A stretch of DNA of 64,000 nucleotides from Flavobacterium flabelliforme (GTDB lineage: Bacteria > Bacteroidota > Bacteroidia > Flavobacteriales > Flavobacteriaceae). The stretch is taken from positions 1,302,001 through 1,366,000 of the forward strand of contig NZ_JAGFBU010000001.1 of the NCBI RefSeq assembly GCF_017948675.1. The letters run 5' to 3'. Below, piece by piece: positions 7,779 to 15,850 of the stretch. A model generated the notes under the pieces. It was not told the DNA's origin. It saw nothing but the letters and a program-made list of their open reading frames with translations, and searched no databases. Each line of letters begins with the position of its first letter. Position 1 is the first letter of the stretch. Made by a program: the position numbers and the translations under genes.

Positions 7779-8549
7779 TTATTTTTTTGAATTCAATTGA
7801 GCTAATAATTTTTCTGCAACCAATTTAGATGAAGCTGGGTTTTGCCCTGTGATAAGCAATCCGTCTTCTACTGCGTAAGGTTGCCAGTCTCCAACTTTTG
7901 AATAACTTGCGCCATTAGCTTGTAAAGCGTCTTCTAATAAAAAAGGAACTACTTTAGTTAATCCTACTGCTTCTTCTTCAGCATTTGAAAAACCAGTTAC
8001 TTTTTTTCCTTTTACTAAATATTCACCGTTTACTTTTACATTTTTCAATGCACCAGGAGAGTGACATACAAAAGCTACTGGTTTTTTATTGGTATAAAAT
8101 GATTCAATTAATGCAATTGAAGTTTTATCTTCTGCTAAATCCCAAAGTGGTCCATGACCTCCAGGATAAAAAACTGCATCATAATCTGCTTGATTCACAT
8201 CAGATAATTTATAAGTGTTTTTTAGTTTTGCAAGAACAGCAGTGTCTTGGTCTAATCTTTTAGTGTCTTCTGTTGCTGCAGTTGGATCTTCACTTTTTGG
8301 ATCAATTGGTGGTTGACCTCCAAGCGGTGTTGCAATATCTATAACAACTCCTTTATCAGCTAATTCATAATAAGGTGCTGCAAATTCTTCTGTCCAATAT
8401 CCTGTTTTTTCTCCAGTGTCTCCTAGTTTATCGTGACTAGTAAGTACAAATAATACTTTTTTCATATCTTTTTTATTTTTTTTCTGTGCAGTTGCGTTTA
8501 GACAACTTACGGTTAATGCTACAATGGTAAATAAGGCAATTTTTTTCAT
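7779..8549 (-). CDS. Exported DJ-1/PfpI (Hsp31-like) protein
   Basis: 256 residues. An N-terminal export signal (MKKIALFTIVALTVSCLNATAQ) precedes a class I glutamine-amidotransferase-like fold. The nucleophile elbow is FVCHSPGAL with Cys162 and neighbouring His163; an upstream glutamate pair (WTEEF, E54/E55) and GGHGP (130-134) complete the Hsp31-like pocket. Relatives are glyoxalase III/deglycase-type or chaperone proteins. The signal could be type I (cleavage after AQ) or a lipoprotein signal at Cys16. It is first in a two-gene unit with the YqhD-like reductase, so both probably deal with reactive carbonyls. Confidence 0.8.
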   Translation of the reverse strand: MKKIALFTIVALTVSCLNATAQKKNKKDMKKVLFVLTSHDKLGDTGEKTGYWTEEFAAPYYELADKGVVIDIATPLGGQPPIDPKSEDPTAATEDTKRLDQDTAVLAKLKNTYKLSDVNQADYDAVFYPGGHGPLWDLAEDKTSIALIESFYTNKKPVAFVCHSPGALKNVKVNGEYLVKGKKVTGFSNAEEEAVGLTKVVPFLLEDALQANGASYSKVGDWQPYAVEDGLLITGQNPASSKLVAEKLLAQLNSKK

Positions 8550-8566
8550 GTTATATTTTCTAAGTA

Positions 8567-8574
8567 CAAATTTA
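8567..8574 (-). promoter_or_regulatory. -10 element of the DJ-1/alcohol dehydrogenase unit
   Basis: TAAATTTG on the minus strand, ending 17 bp before the ATG. It faces the LysR promoter, with 34 bp between the two -10 elements. Confidence 0.55.
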
Positions 8575-8608
8575 CAGCGAATATGTTATTAGTAAAAATA
8601 ATTTAAAT

Positions 8609-8632
8609 TATGTTTGTGATAAATATATTTAT
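8609..8632 (+). promoter_or_regulatory. LysR gene promoter with AT palindrome
   Basis: TATGTTTG (8609-8616) is a TAnnTTTG match for the LysR gene. The perfect palindrome ATAAATATATTTAT (8619-8632) sits at the predicted start of transcription. It could be an operator but is purely A/T, so chance is possible. Confidence 0.4.
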
Positions 8633-8635
8633 ATC

Positions 8636-9532
8636 ATGGTCAATCTAGAATGGTACAGAACTTTTAAATCAGTTTATAAAAACGGTAATTTTTCATTGGC
8701 AGCCAAAGAACTTTTTATCAGTCAGCCAGCGGTTAGTCAGCAAATAGGAATGTTGGAGGCGCACGTGGGCTACAAGCTTTTTAATAGGAAATCTAAAGGA
8801 GTAGAACCAACCGAATATGCTAAGTTACTTAATAATTTGATCATTGAGGCGCTGGACCGATTGGAAAATGTAGAAAACGGTTTTAGAGCGAAAGCATTCA
8901 ATGCCAATAGATTAATTTCAGTAGGGATATCAAAACACTTCATGATCAGTTTAGGAAGTGTACTGCTTTCAAAATTTGATTTTATCGATTTTAGCTTTCA
9001 TGAAAATGACCAATTATTCGAATTGGTCGATTCAAAGAAGTTAGATTTTGCCATTGTTACCAAACAATATGACACTTTTGATACCATTCAGAAAAATGTT
9101 GGAAAAATCAAACAGGTTATTGTTGGTTCTTCGGCTCTCGAGGTTTCTTTATTAAAACTGAACATTAAGAATAAAGATTTTAATGCAACCGAAAGTTGGT
9201 TAAACGATCAAAAATGGTTCAGTCATGATGCTGGAATTCCGCATATCAAATTATTTTGGTTGCATGTTTTTAATAAAAAACGACCTTCGATGGTTCCTAA
9301 TTATATCATTCCTTCAGAACACGAAATGATAGAGATACTTTCTAGGAATTTGGGAGTTTCAGTAGTTTGGGATATTAATGCTCGGAATTTTATTGCCGAT
9401 AAAAAAATTCATTTATTGTGGAATAGTAAAGAAATGCCAAGTACAGAAGTTTTTCTTTTATCAGCCAAAAAAGACAATTTAAATACTATTTTCGAAAAAA
9501 TTGAAATAGAATTAAAAAATGCTTTGGCCTAA
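8636..9532 (+). CDS. LysR family transcriptional regulator
   Basis: 298 residues. The N-terminal winged helix-turn-helix is clear (NGNFSLAAKELFISQPAVSQ, then LFNRKSKGVEPTEYAKLL), followed by a linker helix and a substrate-binding effector domain. The gene diverges from the DJ-1/YqhD unit with an 86-bp shared control region, the classic arrangement for a LysR protein controlling its neighbour. The effector is unknown; an aldehyde or redox signal is an inference from the neighbours. Its stop codon directly abuts the convergent nadD stop with no spacer. Confidence 0.88.
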   Translation: MVNLEWYRTFKSVYKNGNFSLAAKELFISQPAVSQQIGMLEAHVGYKLFNRKSKGVEPTEYAKLLNNLIIEALDRLENVENGFRAKAFNANRLISVGISKHFMISLGSVLLSKFDFIDFSFHENDQLFELVDSKKLDFAIVTKQYDTFDTIQKNVGKIKQVIVGSSALEVSLLKLNIKNKDFNATESWLNDQKWFSHDAGIPHIKLFWLHVFNKKRPSMVPNYIIPSEHEMIEILSRNLGVSVVWDINARNFIADKKIHLLWNSKEMPSTEVFLLSAKKDNLNTIFEKIEIELKNALA

Positions 9533-10114
9533 CTATTTTTTGTAAAAATTATTGTGATCAATATATTCCCAAACTTTATTAGGTAATAATGGCTGCACGT
9601 TTTTTCCTTTTTTAATATTATCCCGAATAAAAGTTGATGATATTTCGACAACCGGTGCGTCAATAAGGTGAATTTTTGGATGATTCTTTAATTCTAAATT
9701 TTCAGATTCCTCTGAAATTCTTGGATACACATAAATTTGATGATGTTCTAAAATGACTTCGTAATTCTTCCATTTATGTAAAGACTTTAAATTATCCTCA
9801 CCCATAATAAGAGAAAATTCATAATTGGGATATTTTTCTTGTAAATGAGCTAGTGTATTTATGGTATAATTAGGTTGTGATAATTTAAATTCGATATCGG
9901 AAGGTTTTATTTTTAGAAAATCTTCGGAAGCAAGATGTACCATTTGCAAACGATGAGAATCATCTAGCAAAGTACTTTTCTTTTTCAAGGGATTATGAGG
10001 CGTAACTACCATCCAAATTTGATCCAAATCAGAATATTCTGCCATGTGATTGGCAATAATCAGATGCCCAATATGAATGGGGTTAAAAGTTCCGAAGTAT
10101 AGTCCTATTTTCAT
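9533..10114 (-). CDS. nadD: Nicotinate-nucleotide adenylyltransferase
   Basis: 193 residues. It transfers AMP to nicotinate mononucleotide in NAD synthesis. The nucleotidyltransferase signature is GLYFGTFNPIHIGH (His14 and His17), and the C-terminal ISSTFIR motif (about 158-164) binds the ATP phosphates. It is the last gene of the yicC-gmk-nadD run on the minus strand; a decayed gene now separates it from gmk by 400 bp, which may affect read-through. Confidence 0.94.
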   Translation of the reverse strand: MKIGLYFGTFNPIHIGHLIIANHMAEYSDLDQIWMVVTPHNPLKKKSTLLDDSHRLQMVHLASEDFLKIKPSDIEFKLSQPNYTINTLAHLQEKYPNYEFSLIMGEDNLKSLHKWKNYEVILEHHQIYVYPRISEESENLELKNHPKIHLIDAPVVEISSTFIRDNIKKGKNVQPLLPNKVWEYIDHNNFYKK

Positions 10115-10139
10115 TATCCTAGTAAATAGTAATTAGTAA

Positions 10140-10505
10140 TTATTTTTTGAACATTTTTGAAAAAGAATTTATCATCTTAGATTCTTTCTCAATTTGTCCC
10201 AATATTTCTTTGTAAAAAGGTTGATCTATTATAAAACCAAGTTCATTAATAATGAGTAACTGAGTTTCTATTTCAAATAATGAACCTCTACATAAATCTA
10301 AAAATGACTAAATGATTTTTGAGTATTTCTACCATAACCTTCTGCAATATTTGATGGATTAGAAACGAAAGCCCTTTTCAATTGACTTGCCAAGGCATAT
10401 ATTTCTTCTTAGGAAATGATATTATTAGCTGATATACTAACAGACAATTCTAATTCCTTTTTGCAAAATCAATAACTCTTTTTATGATTTTATTTCTACT
10501 ATCTT
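10140..10505 (-). pseudogene. Decayed four-helix-bundle protein (23S rRNA intervening-sequence family)
   Basis: Reading the minus strand in pieces recovers the family pattern: IIKRVIDFAK, a frameshift near 10460, KELELSVSIS, an in-frame TAA at 10411-10409 (between IIS and EEIYALASQLKRAF), then NPSNIAEGYGRNTQKSFSHF, a second frameshift near 10300, and LDLCRGSLFEIETQLLIIN continuing to MINSFSKMFKK and a stop at 10140. The SNIAEGYGR and GSLFEIETQL blocks are diagnostic of the IVP/four-helix-bundle family. No start codon remains. Three lesions make it a genuine pseudogene. It sits between gmk and nadD. Confidence 0.85.
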
Positions 10506-10514
10506 AAGCTAATA

Positions 10515-11093
10515 TTATTTTTTATCTACAAAATCCTTTACTAATTGATGTGCTTCTTCTAGTGCAATAGTTAAATCATAATTTTTAATAACAACATCAA
10601 ATTGTGGTGCAGTTGCTAACTCAACCGAAGCTTTGGCAATACGCATATTGATTTTATCTTCACTTTCGGTGGAGCGTTTTTTTAAACGAATTTTGAGTTC
10701 ATCAATACTTGGTGGTTTAACGAAAACAGCCAGCGTTTCGTTGGGAAATTTATGCTTAATTCGTAATCCACCTGCCACATCAATATCAAAAATCACATTT
10801 TTTCCAAGGCTCCAGATGCGTTCTACTTCACTTTTTAATGTACCATAAAAATTATCTCGGTACACTTCTTCCCATTCTAGAAAGTCATCATTTTTAATGT
10901 GTTTTTTGAATTCTTCTGTCGATATAAAATAATAATCTTTTCCGTTTACCTCTTCGCCTCTGGCGTCGCGAGATGCAGCCGAAATAGAAAACTCTAAATT
11001 TAAATCATCTTGCGCTAATAAATGTTTAACGATAGTTGTTTTTCCAGATCCAGATGGTGCCGAAAATACAATTAATTTACCTCCTTTGTTCAT
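10515..11093 (-). CDS. gmk: Guanylate kinase
   Basis: 192 residues. It phosphorylates GMP to GDP. The P-loop SAPSGSGKTT spans residues 11-20. The GMP-binding motifs follow: SISAASRDARGEEVNGKDYY and later FIDTEEF-like and FGT/E segments, and IDVAGGLRIKHKFP, the usual IDxxG motif (IDVAG) for Walker B. The position after yicC is common in bacteria. A small hairpin lies in the 128-bp gap between yicC and this gene. Confidence 0.95.
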   Translation of the reverse strand: MNKGGKLIVFSAPSGSGKTTIVKHLLAQDDLNLEFSISAASRDARGEEVNGKDYYFISTEEFKKHIKNDDFLEWEEVYRDNFYGTLKSEVERIWSLGKNVIFDIDVAGGLRIKHKFPNETLAVFVKPPSIDELKIRLKKRSTESEDKINMRIAKASVELATAPQFDVVIKNYDLTIALEEAHQLVKDFVDKK

Positions 11094-11172
11094 GCTTATT
11101 TTTTTATGCGTTTTTAACTAATTGTTATAAATCAGTTTGTTTTATTTATGTTTTACTAGTGTAATTTTTTAA

Positions 11173-11198
11173 ATCGAGTGTAATAAAAAAGACTCGAT
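11173..11198 (-). other. Hairpin between yicC and gmk
   Basis: ATCGAGT (11173-11179) pairs with ACTCGAT (11192-11198), followed on the minus strand by an A/T-rich run. It may be a weak attenuator or an RNA processing site within the operon; too weak to call a terminator. Confidence 0.35.
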
Positions 11199-11221
11199 AA
11201 ATCGCGTCTAGTATATAATTA

Positions 11222-12082
11222 TTACAATACGTTTAAAACCTGTTCTTTTATCTTCTCTAATTCGTCTTTCATCTGAACGACTAATTTTTGCATTTGAGCA
11301 TGATTGGATTTCGAACCCATCGTATTGATTTCTCTACCCATTTCTTGAGTGATAAAACCTAGTTTTCTACCATTTGCCTCAGTTCCGTTGATAGTTTCTA
11401 GGAAATAATCTAGGTGATTTGTCAAACGTACTTTTTCTTCGGTAATGTCTAGTTTTTCTAGATAGTAAATCAATTCTTGTTCAAAACGATTCTCATCAAC
11501 GTTTACTTTTAGTTCAGCAATTGCCGTTTGCAAACGATCTTTAATGGCCTGAACACGTTCCGGATCTAAAGCCAAAGCATCGGTCATATATTGTCGAATA
11601 TTACCAATACGCAATTGAAATTCTTTTTCTAAAGACATTCCTTCATCTTTTCTAAAAGTCAAGATGTTTTGTAGCGCTTCTTCAATAACTGTTTGGATTT
11701 GTACCCAATCATTTTCGTCAATTTCGTCGCGTTCTATTTTCATCGTATCCGGCATACGAATCGCCATTTTCATCAATTCCGTTTCATCAGCATCAGAATA
11801 TACTTCTCGCAATTGATTGATGTATCCTTTTACAATAGGCACATTTACTTTTGTCGAAGTTTGTTCAGCAGTACTTTCGATAAAAACAGAAAAATCTACT
11901 TTTCCTCTTTCTAATTTCAAAGCAATTTGGTTGCGCAAACCCAATTCCATTTCGCGATACAGCGAAGGCATTCTTACATTAAGGTCTAATCCTTTACTAT
12001 TTAGGGATTTTACTTCTACTGTTATTTTTTTGGATGGTAATTGCAAACTTGCTTTCCCAAAACCTGTCATCGATTGTATCAT
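11222..12082 (-). CDS. yicC: YicC/YloC family endoribonuclease
   Basis: 286 residues, the usual length. The N-terminus MIQSMTGFGKA and the C-terminal half with GRKLGFITQEMGREINTMGS are the family hallmarks; a long acidic helical region lies between. E. coli YicC has been reported to act as an endoribonuclease, so RNA turnover is the likely role. It heads the yicC-gmk-(pseudogene)-nadD run, with a good TTG-N16-TATCTTTG promoter directly upstream. Confidence 0.92.
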   Translation of the reverse strand: MIQSMTGFGKASLQLPSKKITVEVKSLNSKGLDLNVRMPSLYREMELGLRNQIALKLERGKVDFSVFIESTAEQTSTKVNVPIVKGYINQLREVYSDADETELMKMAIRMPDTMKIERDEIDENDWVQIQTVIEEALQNILTFRKDEGMSLEKEFQLRIGNIRQYMTDALALDPERVQAIKDRLQTAIAELKVNVDENRFEQELIYYLEKLDITEEKVRLTNHLDYFLETINGTEANGRKLGFITQEMGREINTMGSKSNHAQMQKLVVQMKDELEKIKEQVLNVL

Positions 12083-12101
12083 ATAATTTTCTAAAAGAGG
12101 G

Positions 12102-12128
12102 CAAAGATAGTAAAAAATAAGACCTCAA
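12102..12128 (-). promoter_or_regulatory. Promoter of yicC-gmk
   Basis: TATCTTTG on the minus strand (12109-12102) with TTG at 12128-12126, spacing 16, about 20 bp before the yicC ATG. Confidence 0.6.
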
Positions 12129-12263
12129 ACCCGCAAAGTAAAAATTGAAGATTTGATTGATTATAATCTGAAAATAAAGGGAAATAAGTACTTTAAACTA
12201 CTATCAAGAGAATGCTCAATCAAGATAATTACTCAAAAATAAGTTATGTTTTTCTAATTTTGA

Positions 12264-13160
12264 TTAGATTTCTTTCTTTGGGTTTTGTGGAGAGGATACC
12301 AAATAAACTCCTATAAATATTAAAATAGCGGAGATGATTTTAACCAAACTCAGTTCGTCTTTTCCTAGACCAATTGCAAAAACGGTCGCAAACAAAGGTT
12401 GTAAATATATAAAAACAGCTACGGTTGTTGGTTTTAATTCTTTCATTGATAACAAATTTAATAAATAGGTTAAGAATGTAGATATCACGACCACAAATGC
12501 TATTTTCCAAACAATTGCATCCGGAATGGCAGACCAATTTACTACTTCAAATTCCCTCCATCCAAAAGGCAAAACCATTATAAAACCAAATAAATATATC
12601 CATTTTACAAACGTAAAGGCATTGTATTTATTCATTAATTTTTTGACTAAAATTAAGTAAAAACCATAGGAAATAGCATTGACTAAAACTAGAAAATTTC
12701 CTAAGCCAGCATTGGTGGCATTACCAATTGATTTTCCGTACAGAATCAAAAATCCAGTTCCTACTAAACCCAAAAGAATACCCAATATCATACGGATTTT
12801 CATTCGTTCTTTTATGATGATTGCCGAAAGAGCTAACACAATCATAGGTGTAGAAACCATAATAACTGCTGCCGAAATCGGTGAGGTTAAACTCAAACCT
12901 TTGAAAAAAGTAAGCATATTAAAGGCTACTCCAAAAAATGCGGCGGCAATAATTCTTGGAAAATCAGAACGCATTATTTTTTCTTTTGGCATAAATAACC
13001 AAACCAACCAAAAAAGAAGCACTGATCCGCCTACACGGAGTAATATAAAACCATAAGCATCAATATACAATGGCATTACATCCTTAGCAATTGTAAAGGT
13101 AACACCATAAATGATCGAGACAATTGTGGCTCCTATAAGAGCGAGATTTCTTTTAGACAT
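12264..13160 (-). CDS. EamA/DMT family transporter
   Basis: 298 residues with about ten membrane helices arranged as two EamA repeats (for example IIAAAFFGVAFNMLTFFKG and AVFIYLQPLFATVFAIGLG). The P-x-x-x-x-L pattern at the end of each repeat (STPMIVLALSAI; LQPLFATVFAI) is typical of drug/metabolite transporters. Substrate cannot be read from sequence. It overlaps the upstream ArsC-like gene by 8 bp, so the two are translationally coupled. Confidence 0.85.
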   Translation of the reverse strand: MSKRNLALIGATIVSIIYGVTFTIAKDVMPLYIDAYGFILLRVGGSVLLFWLVWLFMPKEKIMRSDFPRIIAAAFFGVAFNMLTFFKGLSLTSPISAAVIMVSTPMIVLALSAIIIKERMKIRMILGILLGLVGTGFLILYGKSIGNATNAGLGNFLVLVNAISYGFYLILVKKLMNKYNAFTFVKWIYLFGFIMVLPFGWREFEVVNWSAIPDAIVWKIAFVVVISTFLTYLLNLLSMKELKPTTVAVFIYLQPLFATVFAIGLGKDELSLVKIISAILIFIGVYLVSSPQNPKKEI

Positions 13161-13509
13161 TTCCTAAAGCCAGCATTACTTGATGCATATTTTGTTGGGT
13201 ATTACCAATATAAATTTTGTTATTGATAATAAAAACGGGACGACTCAAAAAAGTATAATGTTCCAGAATGTATTTTTTAAAATCCTCCTCAGTCAATGAT
13301 TTATTTTTCAAATCCATCGATTTGTACAATTGTGCTTTTTTGCTGAAAAGAGCTTCGTAACTTCCGGAGAGTTCACGCATGTGTTCTAATTCCTCTACCG
13401 TAATTGGATCTTGTTTGATATCATGAAAATTAAACTCATGATTTTTGGGTAATGATTTTATAATTTTTCGGCAAGTATCGCATGATGCGAGATAGTATAT
13501 TTTGTCCAT
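13153..13509 (-). CDS. ArsC/Spx family thioredoxin-fold protein
   Basis: 118 residues. The N-terminal CDTC motif (Cys10, Cys13) and the C-terminal cis-Pro region (FLSRPVFIINNKIYIG) place it in the ArsC/Spx family. It has only the N-terminal cysteine pair, so it could be a glutaredoxin-type reductase of the YffB kind or a regulator rather than a true arsenate reductase. No other arsenic genes are nearby. It forms an operon with the downstream EamA exporter through an 8-bp overlap. Confidence 0.78.
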   Translation of the reverse strand: MDKIYYLASCDTCRKIIKSLPKNHEFNFHDIKQDPITVEELEHMRELSGSYEALFSKKAQLYKSMDLKNKSLTEEDFKKYILEHYTFLSRPVFIINNKIYIGNTQQNMHQVMLALGNV

Positions 13510-13623
13510 AATAAGGTTGTTTTCTTAGTGCAAAGAAAAATAATTTGACACTGAAAATTATTGATTTTATAAAAAAAGATGCAAAACAAATAGTAAAACA
13601 GGTGTATTTCTTTTTTGTTCAGA

Positions 13624-13764
13624 AGCTATTCCTGCTTTACATTACAATCTCATGTTGCTAACCCTTTTTTTTCTATGGCATAAAAGGAGCTTCCAAGGGT
13701 CGCTCTTTTCTACCAGAAAAAAATAGACTTATCAACAAGAGGATTTTCATTTCTATCAGGGCTA
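13624..13764 (+). repeat. Dispersed palindromic element, copy D (diverged, longest)
   Basis: 141 bp. The 5' end AGCTATTCCTGCTTTACATT continues to ACAATCT. The 3' end AGAGGATTTTCATTTCTATC continues to AGGGCTA. Both match copies A-C. The core is longer and its stem is imperfect (ATGTTG near the left end can pair with CAACA near the right). It ends 20 bp from the stop codon of the minus-strand gene at 13784, in opposite orientation to it. Confidence 0.75.
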
Positions 13765-13783
13765 CTGCATTTCTGTCACCAAG

Positions 13784-14527
13784 TTATTTAATTGCTAAAT
13801 AATCATTTACTTCTTTATAAGACAACAGTATTTCCTTTGTTCCGTCAGCATAAGATGCGACTTCATAAGAGTTGTAATACAAGAGCAATCCTTTATCAGT
13901 AAAGAAAATATTTTGTGGCAACTGAAATTTTTCTTTTTCAAACATTAAACCCGTTGCATTAATTGGTTTGTTTGCAGGGATTTTATATTTGGCTCTGAAT
14001 TTTTTTTCAGCAAAAGCTTTAAAAGCTTCTCTATTAGTAAATAATTGATCGTTTGAAATTGATTTTCCAGTATTTATATCAAAAAGTAAGGAGCGTAATC
14101 CTTGGTAACCATGTGCGCCACCAGTGTACGTGTAATGGTTGATTTCTATATTCAATATATTTTCAGATTGGTATTTTACACTTCCTTTGATGTCTGCTTC
14201 CCAACCAAATTTATCATTTGGATATTCTTTCTGAAGTTTTTCATAAGAATTGATAAATGAAGTTAGCAATCCGTTATAATCTTTTGAAGTATAGGGTTTT
14301 TCACCAAAATAAACAATTTCCTTTAATACTGAAAACACTTTTTTATTGATGCTATCTGCCACAACAGGCACGCCATCCGCAACTGGGATTTTCACACTTA
14401 TTGCAGGACAATCTCCTGTGCAAGGCAGAGTAGTTTTTTTCTGAAAGGATTCGTCTTTAAAAACCAATTCATTAGAACATTGTGCTACAGAAAAAAGAAG
14501 TAAGGTGTAAATTATAAAGTATTTCAT
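13784..14527 (-). CDS. Exported DUF4163/DUF3298-type (RsiV-like) protein
   Basis: 247 residues. The signal region MKYFIIYTLLLFSVAQC suggests a lipoprotein at Cys17, although Q at -1 is unusual. The rest shows the DUF3298 pattern: an N-terminal strand-helix region (SVKIPVADGVPVVADSINKK), then YTGGAHGYQGLRSLLFDINT, which is the signature of this family, and a C-terminal ILLSYKEVNDYL. Relatives include the extracellular domain of RsiV. Function here is unknown. The ORF extends to 14551, but the -10 element at 14556-14549 overlaps that codon, so I use ATG 14527. Confidence 0.8.
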   Translation of the reverse strand: MKYFIIYTLLLFSVAQCSNELVFKDESFQKKTTLPCTGDCPAISVKIPVADGVPVVADSINKKVFSVLKEIVYFGEKPYTSKDYNGLLTSFINSYEKLQKEYPNDKFGWEADIKGSVKYQSENILNIEINHYTYTGGAHGYQGLRSLLFDINTGKSISNDQLFTNREAFKAFAEKKFRAKYKIPANKPINATGLMFEKEKFQLPQNIFFTDKGLLLYYNSYEVASYADGTKEILLSYKEVNDYLAIK

Positions 14528-14548
14528 GTCAAAAATGTTAATTAAAAA

Positions 14549-14556
14549 CAAAGGTA
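14549..14556 (-). promoter_or_regulatory. -10 element of the DUF3298-type gene
   Basis: TACCTTTG on the minus strand, 21 bp before the ATG at 14527. It excludes the longer ORF start. Confidence 0.55.
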
Positions 14557-14568
14557 CTTACTTGTTTC

Positions 14569-14598
14569 TTGGTTAGATAAAATTAAAGGGTAAATTTG
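14569..14598 (+). promoter_or_regulatory. Promoter of the cystathionine gamma-synthase-like gene
   Basis: TTG at 14569-14571, spacing 19, TAAATTTG at 14591-14598; the ATG is at 14628. Confidence 0.65.
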
Positions 14599-14627
14599 CA
14601 AAACAATTTTCCTTTAAAATTCAACTT

Positions 14628-15773
14628 ATGAAATTCAATACTAAGGTTATTCACGGTGGACAACACCACGATCCAAGCACAGGAGCTGTAATGCCTCCTG
14701 TATATCAAACGTCAACATTTGTACAAACGAGTCCTGGTCAACCTTTAAACCCAGATTATGAATACAGTAGAGCAGCAAATCCTACTAGAAGCGCTTTAGA
14801 AAACGCCTTGGCAAGTATAGAAAACGGAACACGAGGATTGGCTTTCTCCTCTGGATTAGCAGCTACTGATTGTGTTTTGCGTTCTTTTAAATCTGGCGAT
14901 GAGATTATAGCGATGGATGATTTATACGGCGGAACCTATAGAATGTTTACACGTATTTATAAAGATTCAGGAATAAAATTTCATTTTGTCGATATGAATG
15001 ACTTAGAGAAATTCAAATCCTTAATTAATGAAAACACCAAATTGGTTTGGGTAGAAACTCCAACTAATCCGTTGATGAAATTAGCAGATATTCAAGAAAT
15101 TGCTAAAATTACAAAAGAGAAAAAAATACTTTTTGCAGTCGATAATACATTTGCAACTCCTTATTTGCAAAAACCATTAGACCTTGGAGCAGATATTGTA
15201 ATGCATTCGGCTACAAAATATTTAGGAGGACATTCTGATGTTATTGCTGGAGCTTTGATTGTAAAGGACAAGGCACTGGGCGAACAATTACATTTTCAAC
15301 AATTTGCAACGGGCGCTACTTTAGGGCCAATGGATAGTTTCTTGGTTTTAAGAGGAATTAAAACCTTGCATTTGCGTGTACAAAGACATTGTGAAAATGG
15401 AGGCAAAGTAGTTGAGTTCTTAAATAATCATCCAAAAGTTAAGACCGTATATTATCCAGGATTGACAAGTCATCCGTATCATGAAATTGCTAAAAAGCAA
15501 ATGAGTGGTTTTGGAGGAATGGTTTCCTTTACTTTTGTTTCTGGTAAAAAAGAAGATGCGATTGACTTTCTTGAAAAAGTAAAAGTATTCACTTTAGCAG
15601 AATCTTTAGGTGGAGTAGAATCATTAGCGAATCATCCTGCATTGATGACACATGCTTCAATTCCGGAAGACAAACGAAAAGAAATTGGAATTACAGACGA
15701 TTTAGTTCGATTGAGTGTAGGTATTGAAGATGCAGACGATTTAATCGAAGATTTAAAACAAGCATTAGCATAA
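14628..15773 (+). CDS. metB: Cystathionine gamma-synthase/lyase family PLP enzyme
   Basis: 381 residues, the standard length for the Cys/Met metabolism PLP family. The N-terminus carries the substrate/PLP motif YEYSRAANPTRSALE, and the PLP lysine lies in SATKYLGGHSDV (about residue 196-200). The end ESLGGVESLANHPALMTHAS is typical of cystathionine gamma-synthases and lyases. Sequence alone does not separate synthase (O-succinyl/acetyl-homoserine plus cysteine) from gamma-lyase, so metB is a best guess. It is transcribed alone, with its own promoter and a strong terminator shared with the convergent gene. Confidence 0.85.
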   Translation: MKFNTKVIHGGQHHDPSTGAVMPPVYQTSTFVQTSPGQPLNPDYEYSRAANPTRSALENALASIENGTRGLAFSSGLAATDCVLRSFKSGDEIIAMDDLYGGTYRMFTRIYKDSGIKFHFVDMNDLEKFKSLINENTKLVWVETPTNPLMKLADIQEIAKITKEKKILFAVDNTFATPYLQKPLDLGADIVMHSATKYLGGHSDVIAGALIVKDKALGEQLHFQQFATGATLGPMDSFLVLRGIKTLHLRVQRHCENGGKVVEFLNNHPKVKTVYYPGLTSHPYHEIAKKQMSGFGGMVSFTFVSGKKEDAIDFLEKVKVFTLAESLGGVESLANHPALMTHASIPEDKRKEIGITDDLVRLSVGIEDADDLIEDLKQALA

Positions 15774-15790
15774 AAACGGTATTTCTATAA

Positions 15791-15833
15791 AAAAAGCTCC
15801 AATTCTGAATTTATAGAATTGGAGCTTTTTTTT
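15791..15833. terminator. Bidirectional terminator, metB-like gene and convergent barrel gene
   Basis: AAAAAGCTCCAATTCT (15791-15806) and AGAATTGGAGCTTTTT (15815-15830) form a perfect 16-bp stem with an 8-nt loop and T runs both ways. Confidence 0.9.
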
Positions 15834-15850
15834 ATAAAATACTATTTAGT

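Noticed and set aside
8619..8632. AT palindrome as a certain LysR operator
   Set aside because: Purely A/T in an AT-rich region, so chance is likely; kept only as a low-confidence note.
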